Origin: Capnocytophaga canimorsus
GTDB taxonomy: Bacteria > Bacteroidota > Bacteroidia > Flavobacteriales > Flavobacteriaceae
DNA length: 64,000 bases
Reading direction: 5' to 3'
Assembly (NCBI RefSeq): GCF_002302565.1
Contig: NZ_CP022382.1
Span: forward strand, 319,001 to 383,000
The notes below the pieces were generated by a model that did no database searches, was not told where the DNA came from, and was given only the letters and a program-made list of their open reading frames with translations. This document shows, piece after piece, positions 1-8,379 of this stretch. A program made the position numbers and the translations under genes. Every line of letters begins with the position of its first letter. Position 1 is the stretch's first letter.

Positions 1-1
1 C

Positions 2-589
2 ATCGAAGTCGTTTTTTCTGTATTTTCCTTTCCAATAAAATGTTTTGTGATTGCCGAACCTTCACAACGTGAATTTAAAATTACGCATACTAATTATAAT
101 CAAATAATTACAGATTTAGCTTACCAAAGTGCTATTTTTGGAGGTGCTGATTTTATCAAAGGAAAAAATGCGTTATTTTTCAAAAAAAGTACCCCAGAAA
201 TCAAAATAGAGGTGATGCAAAGATTACAAAATGCAGTTCAAAATCAATCTGCTGAACAATGCAATGGTAATTTACTGATAGATACTCTTAGTGCAGAAAT
301 GGCTGAAAAAGCCTTACTTTTGTTTAAAAATATTGTGGCATCGGGTGGATTGTTAAAACAAATCACTCAACATACACTGCAACGTAAAGTAAAAGAAAAA
401 GCTACTCAACAACAACAATTATTTGACGATTTACTACGTAAAAATTCACCTGATTTTTCAAATTTTGTTTCTAAAGAAGATTGGGAAATTGTACCTTTCA
501 GTAAAAAAAATCGAGAAAAAACATTCGTAATTCCGTTAGTAGCCAATAGGTTATGGGAAAAGTTGGAAAAAAAACATTCAAGACAATGA
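2..589 (+). CDS. Methylmalonyl-CoA mutase small-subunit-like protein, 5'-partial
   Basis: The reading frame is already open at the left window edge, so the N-terminus is missing; GTG at 47 is an internal codon. The visible 196 residues resemble the end of the TIM barrel and the tail of methylmalonyl-CoA mutase small subunits: an AxQSAIFGGAD-like stretch, then LSAEMAEKALLLFKNIVASGG, which matches the family pattern of a helix ending in xxIExxGG. The usual DPAGGS motif is reduced to GNLLIDTLSAE, so key residues look eroded. It ends by a 4-bp ATGA overlap with the next gene, also mutase-like, suggesting a coupled pair. Assignment to the family is moderate; catalytic activity is doubtful. Confidence 0.55.
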   Translation: MEVVFSVFSFPIKCFVIAEPSQREFKITHTNYNQIITDLAYQSAIFGGADFIKGKNALFFKKSTPEIKIEVMQRLQNAVQNQSAEQCNGNLLIDTLSAEMAEKALLLFKNIVASGGLLKQITQHTLQRKVKEKATQQQQLFDDLLRKNSPDFSNFVSKEDWEIVPFSKKNREKTFVIPLVANRLWEKLEKKHSRQ

Positions 590-1254
590 AAAATCGTTTC
601 GAAAACCTTACAATACCGATAAATCCGTCGCAAGATAAGATTTATGAACATCTTAATTTTGCTGCAGGGTTTCCTCCTTATATTAGGGGATATACCGCTT
701 CTGAAAATCTATTGCAACCGATTTGTTTTAAAGATATTAATATCAAAATAGAAGCTAATACTCAAGAAGTGGTTTTAGGTGAAAGAACGTTCTTCCTGTT
801 AAAAGATGATAGAACAACAGATTTTGAAAAAGTTATAGCTATAAAATTACTTCAAGCGAAAGAAATATTTAAGACTAATGAAAAAAAATCAGAAAATATA
901 GGGTTTTTGTATATTTTTACTAATGATTATCTTTTAAATATTGCCCAAATACGAGCAATACGTATGTTTTGGGCAAAAATGATGCTTAATTTTAATATTG
1001 CTAAAAAATTACCTATTGCCGCAGGAGTACACACCCCAATGCAAAAATACTTTGCAGCTATGGCAGGGATTCATCAGATATTTTATTTTTCTGAAAATCA
1101 ATATTTTTTTATTGAAAATGAATCTATTTTATTAGAAAATTCGATGCTTTTAAAAAGTATTGACCCTTGGGCAGGAAGCCAAGCCGTAGAAGAAGCTACC
1201 CAAAATACCTATGTTAAACTTGAAGAAAGATTTGCGCAAATCAGTCAGGAATAG
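586..1254 (+). CDS. Truncated methylmalonyl-CoA mutase-like protein (eroded second subunit)
   Basis: A 222-residue protein whose ATG overlaps the preceding TGA. It carries the mutase N-terminal signature GFPPYIRG near residue 28, then an IRAIRMFWAKMML segment like the family's RAARLLWxK helix, and near the C-terminus SIDPWAGSQAVEEAT, matching the conserved DPWAGSYYVExLT motif. Functional large subunits are about 700 residues with a full TIM barrel and a cobalamin-binding domain; here most of the barrel and all of the B12 domain (no DxHxxG) are missing. The gene still has an intact frame, so it is either a decaying remnant or a repurposed protein. The family link is supported by motifs; function is unknown. 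Confidence 0.5.
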   Translation: MKNRFENLTIPINPSQDKIYEHLNFAAGFPPYIRGYTASENLLQPICFKDINIKIEANTQEVVLGERTFFLLKDDRTTDFEKVIAIKLLQAKEIFKTNEKKSENIGFLYIFTNDYLLNIAQIRAIRMFWAKMMLNFNIAKKLPIAAGVHTPMQKYFAAMAGIHQIFYFSENQYFFIENESILLENSMLLKSIDPWAGSQAVEEATQNTYVKLEERFAQISQE

Positions 1255-1292
1255 TAATTTTATAAATCGTTTTGATTTCGAAGTTGATTTTT

Positions 1293-2174
1293 ATGAATGA
1301 TGATTTAAAGAAGTATCGGGTAACTAAAAATACAAAACTCAAAGAGTGTCCTACCAACGAAATTACCTTTCTCAATAGTAATACATTGGAAGAGGAATTA
1401 GCTTTGGTTAGCCAAAAAATTGCTGATTTTCAGAATATGATGTACGCTCACGGAAAATATGGCGTACTTATTTGTTTACAAGGAATGGATACCTCTGGAA
1501 AGGATAGTATGATACGCGAAATTTTTAAAGGCTTTAATAGCAGAGGCATTGTAACACACAGCTTTAAAACGCCAACTACCAAAGAATTAGCGCACGATTA
1601 TCTTTGGCGACACTATATGGCATTGCCTGAACGCGGAAAATTTTCCATTTTCAATCGTACGCACTATGAAAATGTGCTGGTTACACGAGTACATCCGCAG
1701 TATATTCTTAATGAAGATATTCCAAGAATAAATGAGATTGAGGATATTCCTCATAATTTTTGGAAGAAAAGATTCAATCAAATCAATGATTTTGAGAAAC
1801 ATATTACTCAAAATGGAATTATTATTTTTAAATTTTTGTTACATATTTCAAAAGAAGAGCAACGTTTACGCCTATTAAATCGGTTGGAAAAACCCTCCAA
1901 AAACTGGAAATTTTCAAAGGCAGATATGGAAGAACGACAATATTGGGAAGAATATCAGTTTTGTTATCAAGAAATTATTAAGCATACTTCTACTAAAATA
2001 GCTCCGTGGTACATCATCCCCTCTGATAATAAAAAAGCCGCTCGTTTGTTGGTTGCCAAAATATTATGGGAAAGTTTAAAAAAATATAAAGATATTCGTT
2101 ATCCTGAGTTAAACCAAGAAACAAAAGCTCAATTACAAATCTATAAAACGCAATTAGAAAATGAAAAACCATAA
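1293..2174 (+). CDS. ppk2: Polyphosphate kinase 2 family protein
   Basis: PPK2 enzymes transfer phosphate between polyphosphate and nucleotides in the cytoplasm. The 293-residue product has the Walker-A-like GMDTSGKDSM near residue 70, the lid-type stretch SRGIVTHSFKTPTT, a Walker-B-like FSIFNRTHYENVL, and the C-terminal WKFSKADMEERQYWEEYQ and APWYIIPSDNKKAARL blocks typical of the family. Length is normal. An in-frame TTG at 1272 exists, but the ATG at 1293 gives the usual family N-terminus. It overlaps the upstream end of the following peptidase region by a few bases only if that gene starts early. Whether it prefers AMP, ADP or GDP cannot be read from the sequence. Confidence 0.9.
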   Translation: MNDDLKKYRVTKNTKLKECPTNEITFLNSNTLEEELALVSQKIADFQNMMYAHGKYGVLICLQGMDTSGKDSMIREIFKGFNSRGIVTHSFKTPTTKELAHDYLWRHYMALPERGKFSIFNRTHYENVLVTRVHPQYILNEDIPRINEIEDIPHNFWKKRFNQINDFEKHITQNGIIIFKFLLHISKEEQRLRLLNRLEKPSKNWKFSKADMEERQYWEEYQFCYQEIIKHTSTKIAPWYIIPSDNKKAARLLVAKILWESLKKYKDIRYPELNQETKAQLQIYKTQLENEKP

Positions 2175-2187
2175 AAAATTAAATGAG

Positions 2188-3573
2188 ATGAAACTAAAAC
2201 TAACCCTATTTTTCATTTTAACTGTATTTACTATAAAGGCTCAATTTGTTGATTTTCATAGAGATTCCGTGATGTTGCGAAATATTTATACACAAGCGCT
2301 CACTGAGGGTAAGGCCTACAATTGGTTACACCATATTTGCTATAATGTAGGAGCGAGGCTTTCAGGGTCTTACGGAGAGAAAAAAATGATTACCTATACC
2401 CAAGAAGAACTCGAAAAATTAGGACTTAGGGTTAATTTACAGTCGGTTATGGTACCTCATTGGGTCAGAGGATTGCCTGAATATGCTTATATTGAAACAG
2501 CAAAAGACAAAACAATAAATGTACCGATATTGGCTTTAGGCGGTTCGGTAGCTACTCCAGCGACAGGCATCAAAGCTTCGGTGGTGGAATTTAAAAGCCT
2601 TCAAGATTTAGAAAATGCGAATATTAACCAAGTGGTTGGGAAAATCGTGTTTTTAAACGGAGCGCTCCCTAATGCGATGATTAACACTTTTGATGCGTAT
2701 GGAGCTTGTGGTTCGCAACGTTATTCAGGAGCACGTATTGCTGTAGATAAAGGAGCTGTTGCTGTAATTGTACGTTCGCTTTCACATAAAGTTGACAATC
2801 ATCCGCACACGGGAGTAATGTCTTATGAAAACTTACCTAAAAGCCGACAAATTCCTGCGGCTGCTATCAGTACCCAAGGAGCTGATTTGCTGAGTAGCTT
2901 GCTGAGTTTAAATCCGAATTTACAATTTTATTTTAAGCAAAATTGCCGTACCCTTGCCAATGTACCTTCTTCAAACGTAATTGCAGAAATCAAAGGTAGT
3001 ACCTATCCTGATGAAATCATCGCCTTCGGAGCGCATCTGGACTCGTGGGACGTGGGGCACGGGGCTCACGATGATGGAGCAGGAGTGGCACAAAGTATGG
3101 AAGTTATCCGAATATTTAATCATCTGAATTACAAACCTAAACGGACTATACGCATTGTTTTGTTTGCCAATGAGGAAAACGGAGCACGTGGTGGTTTGAA
3201 ATATGCCGAAGAAAGCAAAAAACGAAATGAGAATCATATTTTTGCTTTGGAAAGTGACGCTGGCGGATTCGCACCTCGAGGTTTTGCTTTTAGCGGAGAG
3301 GCAAAAAAGATTGCTAAGGTAAAATCGTGGAGCAAACTTTTTGAACCCTATTACATTCATCTTTTTGAAAAAGGATATCCAGGAACGGATATCAATCCTT
3401 TAAAAAACGACAGAACTCTCTTAGCAGGGCTCACCCCTGATTCTCAAAGGTATTTTGATCATCATCATTGTCAAACCGATGTTTTTGAGGCGGTTAACAA
3501 GCGAGAGTTAGAACTTGGGGCAGCAACTATGGCAAGTATGATTTATTTGATTGACCAATACGGATTGGATTAA
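2188..3573 (+). CDS. Secreted M28-family zinc aminopeptidase
   Basis: A 461-residue exported metallopeptidase that probably degrades peptides in the periplasm or outside the cell. Starting at the ATG at 2188 gives a clean signal peptide (MKLKLTLFFILTVFTIKAQ) cleaved near residue 19; an earlier in-frame ATG at 2161 would bury it. The M28 zinc centre is visible: AFGAHLDSWDVGHGAHDDGAG (His and bridging Asp), ANEENGARGG (catalytic Glu and zinc Glu), ALESDAGG, and a late DHHHCQTD histidine. An inserted segment around residues 130-260 looks like a PA domain. No T9SS C-terminal signal is evident. It ends immediately before truA (stop and ATG adjacent), so the two are probably cotranscribed. Confidence 0.88.
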   Translation: MKLKLTLFFILTVFTIKAQFVDFHRDSVMLRNIYTQALTEGKAYNWLHHICYNVGARLSGSYGEKKMITYTQEELEKLGLRVNLQSVMVPHWVRGLPEYAYIETAKDKTINVPILALGGSVATPATGIKASVVEFKSLQDLENANINQVVGKIVFLNGALPNAMINTFDAYGACGSQRYSGARIAVDKGAVAVIVRSLSHKVDNHPHTGVMSYENLPKSRQIPAAAISTQGADLLSSLLSLNPNLQFYFKQNCRTLANVPSSNVIAEIKGSTYPDEIIAFGAHLDSWDVGHGAHDDGAGVAQSMEVIRIFNHLNYKPKRTIRIVLFANEENGARGGLKYAEESKKRNENHIFALESDAGGFAPRGFAFSGEAKKIAKVKSWSKLFEPYYIHLFEKGYPGTDINPLKNDRTLLAGLTPDSQRYFDHHHCQTDVFEAVNKRELELGAATMASMIYLIDQYGLD

Positions 3574-4317
3574 ATGCGTTATTTTATTGAATTTTCGTAC
3601 AATGGCAAAAATTACCACGGTTGGCAAAACCAACCCAATGCCATTTCCGTTCAACAAGTGTTGGAAAATGCACTTACTACGCTTTTGCGAGAAAAAATAG
3701 AAATTGTAGGTGCTGGTCGCACAGATAGTGGAGTACACGCCAAACAAATGTTCGCTCATTTTGATACTATACAAGAATTGGATAACCAATGGGTGTACAA
3801 GCTAAACTCTTTTTTACCTAAAGATATTGCCATACTTCACATTCACCGAGTGAAAGATGAAGCTCACGCTCGTTTCGATGCCTTAAAGCGTACCTATCAG
3901 TATCAAGTCAGTACTCAAAAATCTGTTTTTGATTATCCGTATAGTATGTATCTGAATTTACCATTGGATATTGAACAAATGAACGATGCCGCAAAGATAT
4001 TGTTTAATCACAATGATTTTCAATGTTTTTCAAAATCAAACACCGATGTTAAAACATATCTTTGTCATATAGAACAAGCCTATTGGCAACAGCGAGGTAA
4101 TATGCTGATTTTTACCATTTCGGCAGACCGTTTTTTGCGCAATATGGTACGTGCTATTGTAGGTACACTTTTAGATGTTGGGCTACACAAAATTACTTTG
4201 GAAGATTTTGAACAAATCATCAGAAGTAAAAACAGAAGTAGGGCAGGGGCTTCCGTTCCTGCTTGTGGGCTATTCCTAACCGAAGTACAATATGATGAAG
4301 CTATTTTTGTAAAATAA
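3574..4317 (+). CDS. truA: tRNA pseudouridine synthase A
   Basis: TruA isomerises uridines 38-40 in the anticodon arm of tRNAs. The 247-residue product contains the signature GAGRTDSGVHAKQM with the catalytic Asp near residue 51, an N-terminal YNGKNYHGWQ block, and the C-terminal FLRNMVRAIVGTLLDVG motif. Length is typical. The ATG follows the stop codon of the M28 peptidase with no gap, implying one transcript. Nothing in the sequence is unusual. Confidence 0.96.
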   Translation: MRYFIEFSYNGKNYHGWQNQPNAISVQQVLENALTTLLREKIEIVGAGRTDSGVHAKQMFAHFDTIQELDNQWVYKLNSFLPKDIAILHIHRVKDEAHARFDALKRTYQYQVSTQKSVFDYPYSMYLNLPLDIEQMNDAAKILFNHNDFQCFSKSNTDVKTYLCHIEQAYWQQRGNMLIFTISADRFLRNMVRAIVGTLLDVGLHKITLEDFEQIIRSKNRSRAGASVPACGLFLTEVQYDEAIFVK

Positions 4318-4419
4318 AGCGCAAAGGATAAAAAACAAATTACAAAATAAGAAAACCTTCAAGTTAACAAAGCATAAGAATGTATTGTTTTAAAGGTGTT
4401 TATACATAAATGTATAAAC

Positions 4420-5397
4420 TTATTGTTTAAAAATACAAGTGGCTCCCCAAGAATAACCTACGCCAAATCCTGCTAATTGTATGACTTCATTAGGCTTTTC
4501 GGGGTGTTTTTGTAGATGTGCTTTTAAGGCAATGGGAATAGTGGAAGAAACCGTATTTCCATAATTTTCCATTTCCAAAACAAATTTGTCAGAAGGGATT
4601 TCCATTTCTTGATGTAACTTGCTTAAAATGTGGGTATTTGCCTGATGAAATACAAATAAATCTACATTTTCTAAATTCAGATTATTTTCTTCCAAATTCT
4701 TATGAATTACAGGTGGAATGTATTTCATAATAAATTGAAACACTTTATTGCCTTTCATTTGCAAGAAATTATCTAAATCATTATCGTTTTGGGTCTGTTT
4801 ATGACGAACGCCACTGTTTTTAATGATGATGTTTTCAGCTCCGCTTCCGTCGGTTCCGAGGGTAAATTTACCTACCTTGTATATACCTTCGTTTGAAATG
4901 AGGGTAGCGGTAGCGGCATCGCCAAAAATACTAATATTCCCCTTATCGGAGGAATGAATACGTTTGGAATAGACATCGGCAGTTACCAAAACCACATTTT
5001 TAAAATTTCCGCTGGCAATAAGCCCATCAGCTACTGAAAGCCCATAAACATAGCCCGAGCAACCTTGATTGAGGTCAATAGAGGCACAAGTAGTGGGTAA
5101 TCCTACCAAATGTTGAACGATACAAGCTGTTGTAGGTAACAGGTAATCAGGAGTTTGAGTACATAATATTAAAAAATCTATTTTTGATTTTTCAATATTA
5201 TGTTCGGTAAGTAATTTTTCAACAGCTTTTGTAGCAATATCCGAAGTAAATTGATTTTCGTGAGTTACGTAACGTTGTTTTACGCCAATTTTATTTAGAA
5301 TTTTTTGGCTACTCCATTCAGGAAATCGTAAAACAATATTGTCATTAGTAATGATGTTATCAGGAAAATAAGTACTTATTGCTTTAATAAAGCTCAT
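4420..5397 (-). CDS. 3-oxoacyl-ACP synthase III (KAS III) family protein
   Basis: A thiolase-fold condensing enzyme of 325 residues. The KAS III triad is intact: Cys in DLNQGCSGYVYG near residue 112, His in FHQANTHIL near 253, and Asn in ENYGNTVSSTIPIAL near 283. The C-terminal GFGVGYSWGATCI block is also canonical. KAS III enzymes join acetyl- or other acyl-CoA to malonyl-ACP and start fatty acid synthesis. This copy stands alone rather than beside plsX or other fab genes, so it may be a paralogue for a specialised lipid or secondary metabolite instead of housekeeping FabH; the sequence does not decide. A -7-type promoter box lies about 60 bp upstream. Confidence 0.88.
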   Translation of the reverse strand: MSFIKAISTYFPDNIITNDNIVLRFPEWSSQKILNKIGVKQRYVTHENQFTSDIATKAVEKLLTEHNIEKSKIDFLILCTQTPDYLLPTTACIVQHLVGLPTTCASIDLNQGCSGYVYGLSVADGLIASGNFKNVVLVTADVYSKRIHSSDKGNISIFGDAATATLISNEGIYKVGKFTLGTDGSGAENIIIKNSGVRHKQTQNDNDLDNFLQMKGNKVFQFIMKYIPPVIHKNLEENNLNLENVDLFVFHQANTHILSKLHQEMEIPSDKFVLEMENYGNTVSSTIPIALKAHLQKHPEKPNEVIQLAGFGVGYSWGATCIFKQ

Positions 5398-5455
5398 AGT
5401 TTACAACGCTCGTTAAATATGTTAAAAAATTAGTTATTTTACTCATTAAAGGTCA

Positions 5456-5463
5456 CAAATGTA
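5456..5463 (-). promoter_or_regulatory. Bacteroidota -7 box for the KAS III gene
   Basis: On the minus strand this reads TACATTTG, matching the Bacteroidota TAnnTTTG consensus, about 60 bp before the ATG at 5397. It was found by eye; the -33 element is not clear. Confidence 0.45.
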
Positions 5464-5509
5464 CAAATATTTTGATAAATTAAAAAATACTCAATATAAT
5501 CCTCATAAA

Positions 5510-5547
5510 AAACAGACTTGTCTTCTTCAAAAAAGACAAGTCTGTTT
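5510..5547 (-). terminator. Intrinsic terminator of serS, probably bidirectional
   Basis: A perfect 15-bp inverted repeat (arms 5510-5524 and 5533-5547, core CAGACTTGTCTT) with an 8-nt loop, followed on the minus strand by a T-run. It lies 20 bp past the serS stop codon and before the KAS III promoter. Confidence 0.85.
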
Positions 5548-5567
5548 AAAAATAATATAATATACTG

Positions 5568-6839
5568 TTAATCAATAATATCAAATCCAGTATAAGGACG
5601 TAAAACTTCTGGAATAACAATCCCTTCAGGAGTTTGGTAATTTTCCAAAATACCAGCTAATACTCGGGGTAGAGCCAAAGAGCTTCCGTTAAGGGTATGA
5701 GCCAACTGACTTTTTCCTTCAGTGTCTTTATATCTCAATTTCAAACGATTGGCTTGAAAAGTTTCAAAGTTAGACACAGAGCTAATTTCCAACCATTTTT
5801 CTTGAGCTGTGGAATAAACTTCAAAGTCATAGGTTAGGGCAGAGGTAAACCCTAAATCGCCACCACACAGACGCAAAATTCTGTAAGGCAATTTCAGCTC
5901 GTTCAAAATTGATTTGACGTGTTCAACCATACCCTCCAAAGCTTGGTAAGAATTTTCAGGATGCTCCACTCGCACAATTTCAACCTTATCAAATTGGTGG
6001 AGTCGGTTTAGGCCGCGAACGTGTGCACCATAGCTCCCTGCTTCTCTTCTAAAACAAGGCGTGTATGCGGTATAGCATATCGGAAAATCTTTTTCAGAGA
6101 GTAAAACATCTCTAAAAAAGTTGGTCACAGGCACTTCGGCGGTAGGGATTAAGTACAAATCATCAGCAGTTACGTGATACATTTGTCCTTCTTTATCAGG
6201 AAGTTGCCCTGTTCCGTAACCTGAGGCTTCGTTTACCACGTGAGGCACTTGTACTTCTTGATACCCTGCTTGGGTGTTTTTATCTAAAAAATAAGCAATC
6301 AAAGCTCTTTGTAATTTTGCTCCCTTGCCTTTGTAAACAGGAAAACCAGCTCCAGTAATTTTAACACCCAATTCAAAGTCTATAATATCATATTTTTTAG
6401 CCAATTCCCAATGCGGAAGGGCTTCGGAATGCAGTTGAGGAACAGCTCCTGCTTTGAAAACCTCTTCATTGTCGGTTTCAGAAGTTCCATTAGGCACAAT
6501 GTCATTGGGTACGTTAGGGATACGATACAAGAATTCATTAAGTGATGCGGTAGTCTGTGCTAGTAATTCCGAAAGTTCTTTTGATTTTTCTTTCAAATCT
6601 CCCGTTTTTTCTTTGAGCACATTTGCTTGAGCAGCATTTCCAGATTTGAACAAATTTCCGATTTCTTTAGAAATGGCATTTGATTCGGCAAGGATATTAT
6701 CCAATTCAGCTTGAGTGGCTCGTCGTTTCTCATCAAGAGTGATTACTTGATCAATAATATCTAATTCTTTGAAATTCCGTTTTTTAAGTCCTTCAATGAC
6801 CTTTTGTCTATTTTCGCGAATGTAACTAAGTGGTAACAT
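5568..6839 (-). CDS. serS: Seryl-tRNA synthetase
   Basis: Charges tRNA-Ser with serine in the cytoplasm. The 423-residue product has the N-terminal helical arm (residues about 25-110, Glu/Lys-rich coiled coil) and the class II core: YQEVQVPHVVN, the TAEVP loop (LIPTAEVPVTNFF), motif 2 CFRREAGSYG near residue 265, and motif 3 SSLALPRVLAGILENYQ near 385. Length and order are standard. It has its own -7 box just upstream and a strong terminator downstream, so it is probably monocistronic. Confidence 0.97.
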   Translation of the reverse strand: MLPLSYIRENRQKVIEGLKKRNFKELDIIDQVITLDEKRRATQAELDNILAESNAISKEIGNLFKSGNAAQANVLKEKTGDLKEKSKELSELLAQTTASLNEFLYRIPNVPNDIVPNGTSETDNEEVFKAGAVPQLHSEALPHWELAKKYDIIDFELGVKITGAGFPVYKGKGAKLQRALIAYFLDKNTQAGYQEVQVPHVVNEASGYGTGQLPDKEGQMYHVTADDLYLIPTAEVPVTNFFRDVLLSEKDFPICYTAYTPCFRREAGSYGAHVRGLNRLHQFDKVEIVRVEHPENSYQALEGMVEHVKSILNELKLPYRILRLCGGDLGFTSALTYDFEVYSTAQEKWLEISSVSNFETFQANRLKLRYKDTEGKSQLAHTLNGSSLALPRVLAGILENYQTPEGIVIPEVLRPYTGFDIID

Positions 6840-6858
6840 ATTTATTTCCTTTAAAGCA

Positions 6859-6866
6859 CAAAAATA
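6859..6866 (-). promoter_or_regulatory. Bacteroidota -7 box for serS
   Basis: The minus-strand reading is TATTTTTG, fitting TAnnTTTG, 20 bp before the serS ATG. This implies a very short leader. Identified by eye only. Confidence 0.5.
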
Positions 6867-6987
6867 AACTAAATTACTGAATTTCTACTTCAAAAGAGAG
6901 CAAAATGTTAAGTATATATTTACATTTTAAAATTACAAGGTTAAGAATTTTATAAGCAAAATGCTGAAAAATAGGGACTATTCTGTG

Positions 6988-7018
6988 TTGTGCGGAAAGG
7001 CAAATATACGTAATTTTG
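6988..7018 (+). promoter_or_regulatory. Promoter of mnmA (TTG / TAATTTTG)
   Basis: A TTG at 6988-6990 and a TAATTTTG box at 7011-7018 match the -33/-7 arrangement of Bacteroidota sigma-ABfr promoters. Transcription would start near 7025, which rules out an in-frame TTG start at 7016 and supports the ATG at 7043. Confidence 0.65.
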
Positions 7019-7042
7019 CGTTTTCAAAGAAATTTTAGAAAA

Positions 7043-8230
7043 ATGAAAAGAGTAGTGGTGGGACTAAGTGGGGGAGTGGATAGCAGTGTAGCTGCTTATC
7101 TGCTTAAAAATCAAGGGTATGAAGTTATCGGGCTATTTATGAAAAATTGGCACGATGATTCTGTAACCATATCCAATGAATGTCCTTGGCTTGAAGACAG
7201 TAACGATGCATTGTTAGTGGCTGAAAAATTAGGTATTCCATTCCAAACCATTGACTTAAGTAAACAATACAAGGAGCGTATTGTTGATTATATGTTTAAT
7301 GAATATGAACAGGGCAGAACCCCAAACCCCGACGTGCTTTGCAATCGTGAGATTAAGTTTGATGTTTTTTTGAAAATTGCTCTCAGTTTAGGAGCCGATT
7401 ACGTAGCAACAGGGCATTATTGTCGTAAGGAAACCTATCAGAAAGGCGGAGAAACCTTCTATCGATTACTCTCGGGAAAAGATACTAATAAAGATCAATC
7501 CTATTTTTTGTGCCAACTTACTCAACATCAACTAGGTAAGTCTTTGTTTCCGATAGGTGAATTACAGAAATCAGAGGTTAGAGCCATTGCAGCAGAACAA
7601 GGATTGGTTACAGCAGAGAAAAAGGATTCGCAAGGGCTTTGCTTTATAGGAAAAGTAAGACTACCCGAATTTTTACAACAAAAATTACAGCCCAAAGAAG
7701 GGCAAATCATTGAAATTCCCCGAGATTGGAAAGGATACGAAACTACAGAGCCTTTTTTTGAAAATCAACAGCAGCAACTCAAATATTTTTCTGAGAAAAA
7801 GAAATACCAAACCTCTGATGGTAAAGTAGTTGGAAAACACCAAGGAGCTCATTTTTTTACTATTGGGCAACGAAAAGGATTACAAGTTGGTGGAACTCCT
7901 GAACCTTTATTTGTTATTCAAACTGATGTTAATCAGAATATTATCTATGTAGGACAGGGCAATACACATCCTGGACTTTTCAGAAAAGCATTACTAATCA
8001 AAGACAATGAAATTCATTGGACTAATCCTTTTAAAGTTTTACAAAATGGTGAATCGGCAACTTATTGGGTGCGTATCCGTTACCGACAACCATTACAAAA
8101 AGCCAACCTATATAAAACTTCTGAAGGTTTGTACATCTGCTTCGAAAAATCACAAAGCGCTATCACCGAAGGGCAGTTTGCTGTTTGGTACAACGAAGAT
8201 GAACTTATAGGAAGTGGAGTGATTTCATAG
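7043..8230 (+). CDS. mnmA: tRNA-specific 2-thiouridylase MnmA
   Basis: MnmA activates and thiolates U34 of tRNA-Lys, Glu and Gln using ATP and a persulfide relay. The 395-residue protein starts with the PP-loop [15 protein letters not shown]; it has the catalytic Cys region [15 protein letters not shown] near residue 103 and the second Cys in [15 protein letters not shown] near 200, followed by the [11 protein letters not shown]-terminal barrel. It has the [10 protein letters not shown] insertion after the PP-loop seen in Bacteroidota-type enzymes. The ATG at 7043 was chosen because the promoter lies directly upstream. It is convergent with ppc across the dif site that the prophage has occupied. 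Confidence 0.96.
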   Translation: MKRVVVGLSGGVDSSVAAYLLKNQGYEVIGLFMKNWHDDSVTISNECPWLEDSNDALLVAEKLGIPFQTIDLSKQYKERIVDYMFNEYEQGRTPNPDVLCNREIKFDVFLKIALSLGADYVATGHYCRKETYQKGGETFYRLLSGKDTNKDQSYFLCQLTQHQLGKSLFPIGELQKSEVRAIAAEQGLVTAEKKDSQGLCFIGKVRLPEFLQQKLQPKEGQIIEIPRDWKGYETTEPFFENQQQQLKYFSEKKKYQTSDGKVVGKHQGAHFFTIGQRKGLQVGGTPEPLFVIQTDVNQNIIYVGQGNTHPGLFRKALLIKDNEIHWTNPFKVLQNGESATYWVRIRYRQPLQKANLYKTSEGLYICFEKSQSAITEGQFAVWYNEDELIGSGVIS

Positions 8231-8250
8231 TTTTATCTGTTTCATAAAAT

Positions 8251-8279
8251 ACTTGTAGATAGTTTAATATCTTACAAGT
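8251..8279 (+). terminator. Probable mnmA terminator hairpin
   Basis: Inverted repeat ACTTGTAGATA / TATCTTACAAGT with a single bulge, 20 bp after the mnmA stop. The following T-run is weak. It lies just outside the left dif site. Confidence 0.5.
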
Positions 8280-8289
8280 TGAAATCTCT

Positions 8290-8317
8290 ATTTTACATAA
8301 TATAAATTATAGTTCAA
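8290..8317 (+). other. Left dif-like attachment site (attL)
   Basis: The site reads ATTTTACATAA-TATAAA-TTATAGTTCAA. Reverse-complemented, TTATGTAAAAT is the XerD arm (E. coli TTATGTTAAAT), TTTATA the 6-bp centre (E. coli TGTATA) and TTGAACTATAA the XerC arm. If Xer exchange made the element, the left arm is chromosomal and the right arm came from the phage. Confidence 0.8.
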
Positions 8318-8318
8318 A

Positions 8319-8342
8319 TTATAGTTCAAAATTATAGACGAA
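8319..8342 (+). repeat. Two extra XerC-arm-like half sites next to attL
   Basis: TTATAGTTCAA recurs exactly at 8319-8329 and as TTATAGACGAA at 8332-8342, following the dif arm at 8307-8317 with 12- and 13-bp spacing. They lie inside the element and could be accessory recombinase sites or duplications. Confidence 0.55.
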
Positions 8343-8343
8343 A

Positions 8344-8378
8344 TTAAGTAAAGATTAAGGAATTTAATATTTACTTAA
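8344..8378 (+). promoter_or_regulatory. Inverted repeat directly upstream of rep (possible operator)
   Basis: TTAAGTAAA at 8344-8352 and TTTACTTAA at 8370-8378 form a perfect 9-bp inverted repeat spaced by 17 bp, ending 1 bp before the rep ATG. It could be an operator for Rep autoregulation or a structured origin element. No TAnnTTTG box was found between attL and rep. Confidence 0.4.
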
Positions 8379-8379
8379 T

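Noticed and set aside
5510..5547. The 15-bp perfect palindrome as an operator or transposon end
   Set aside because: Its position at the end of serS, stable stem and T-run make it an ordinary terminator. Similar stems follow several other genes.
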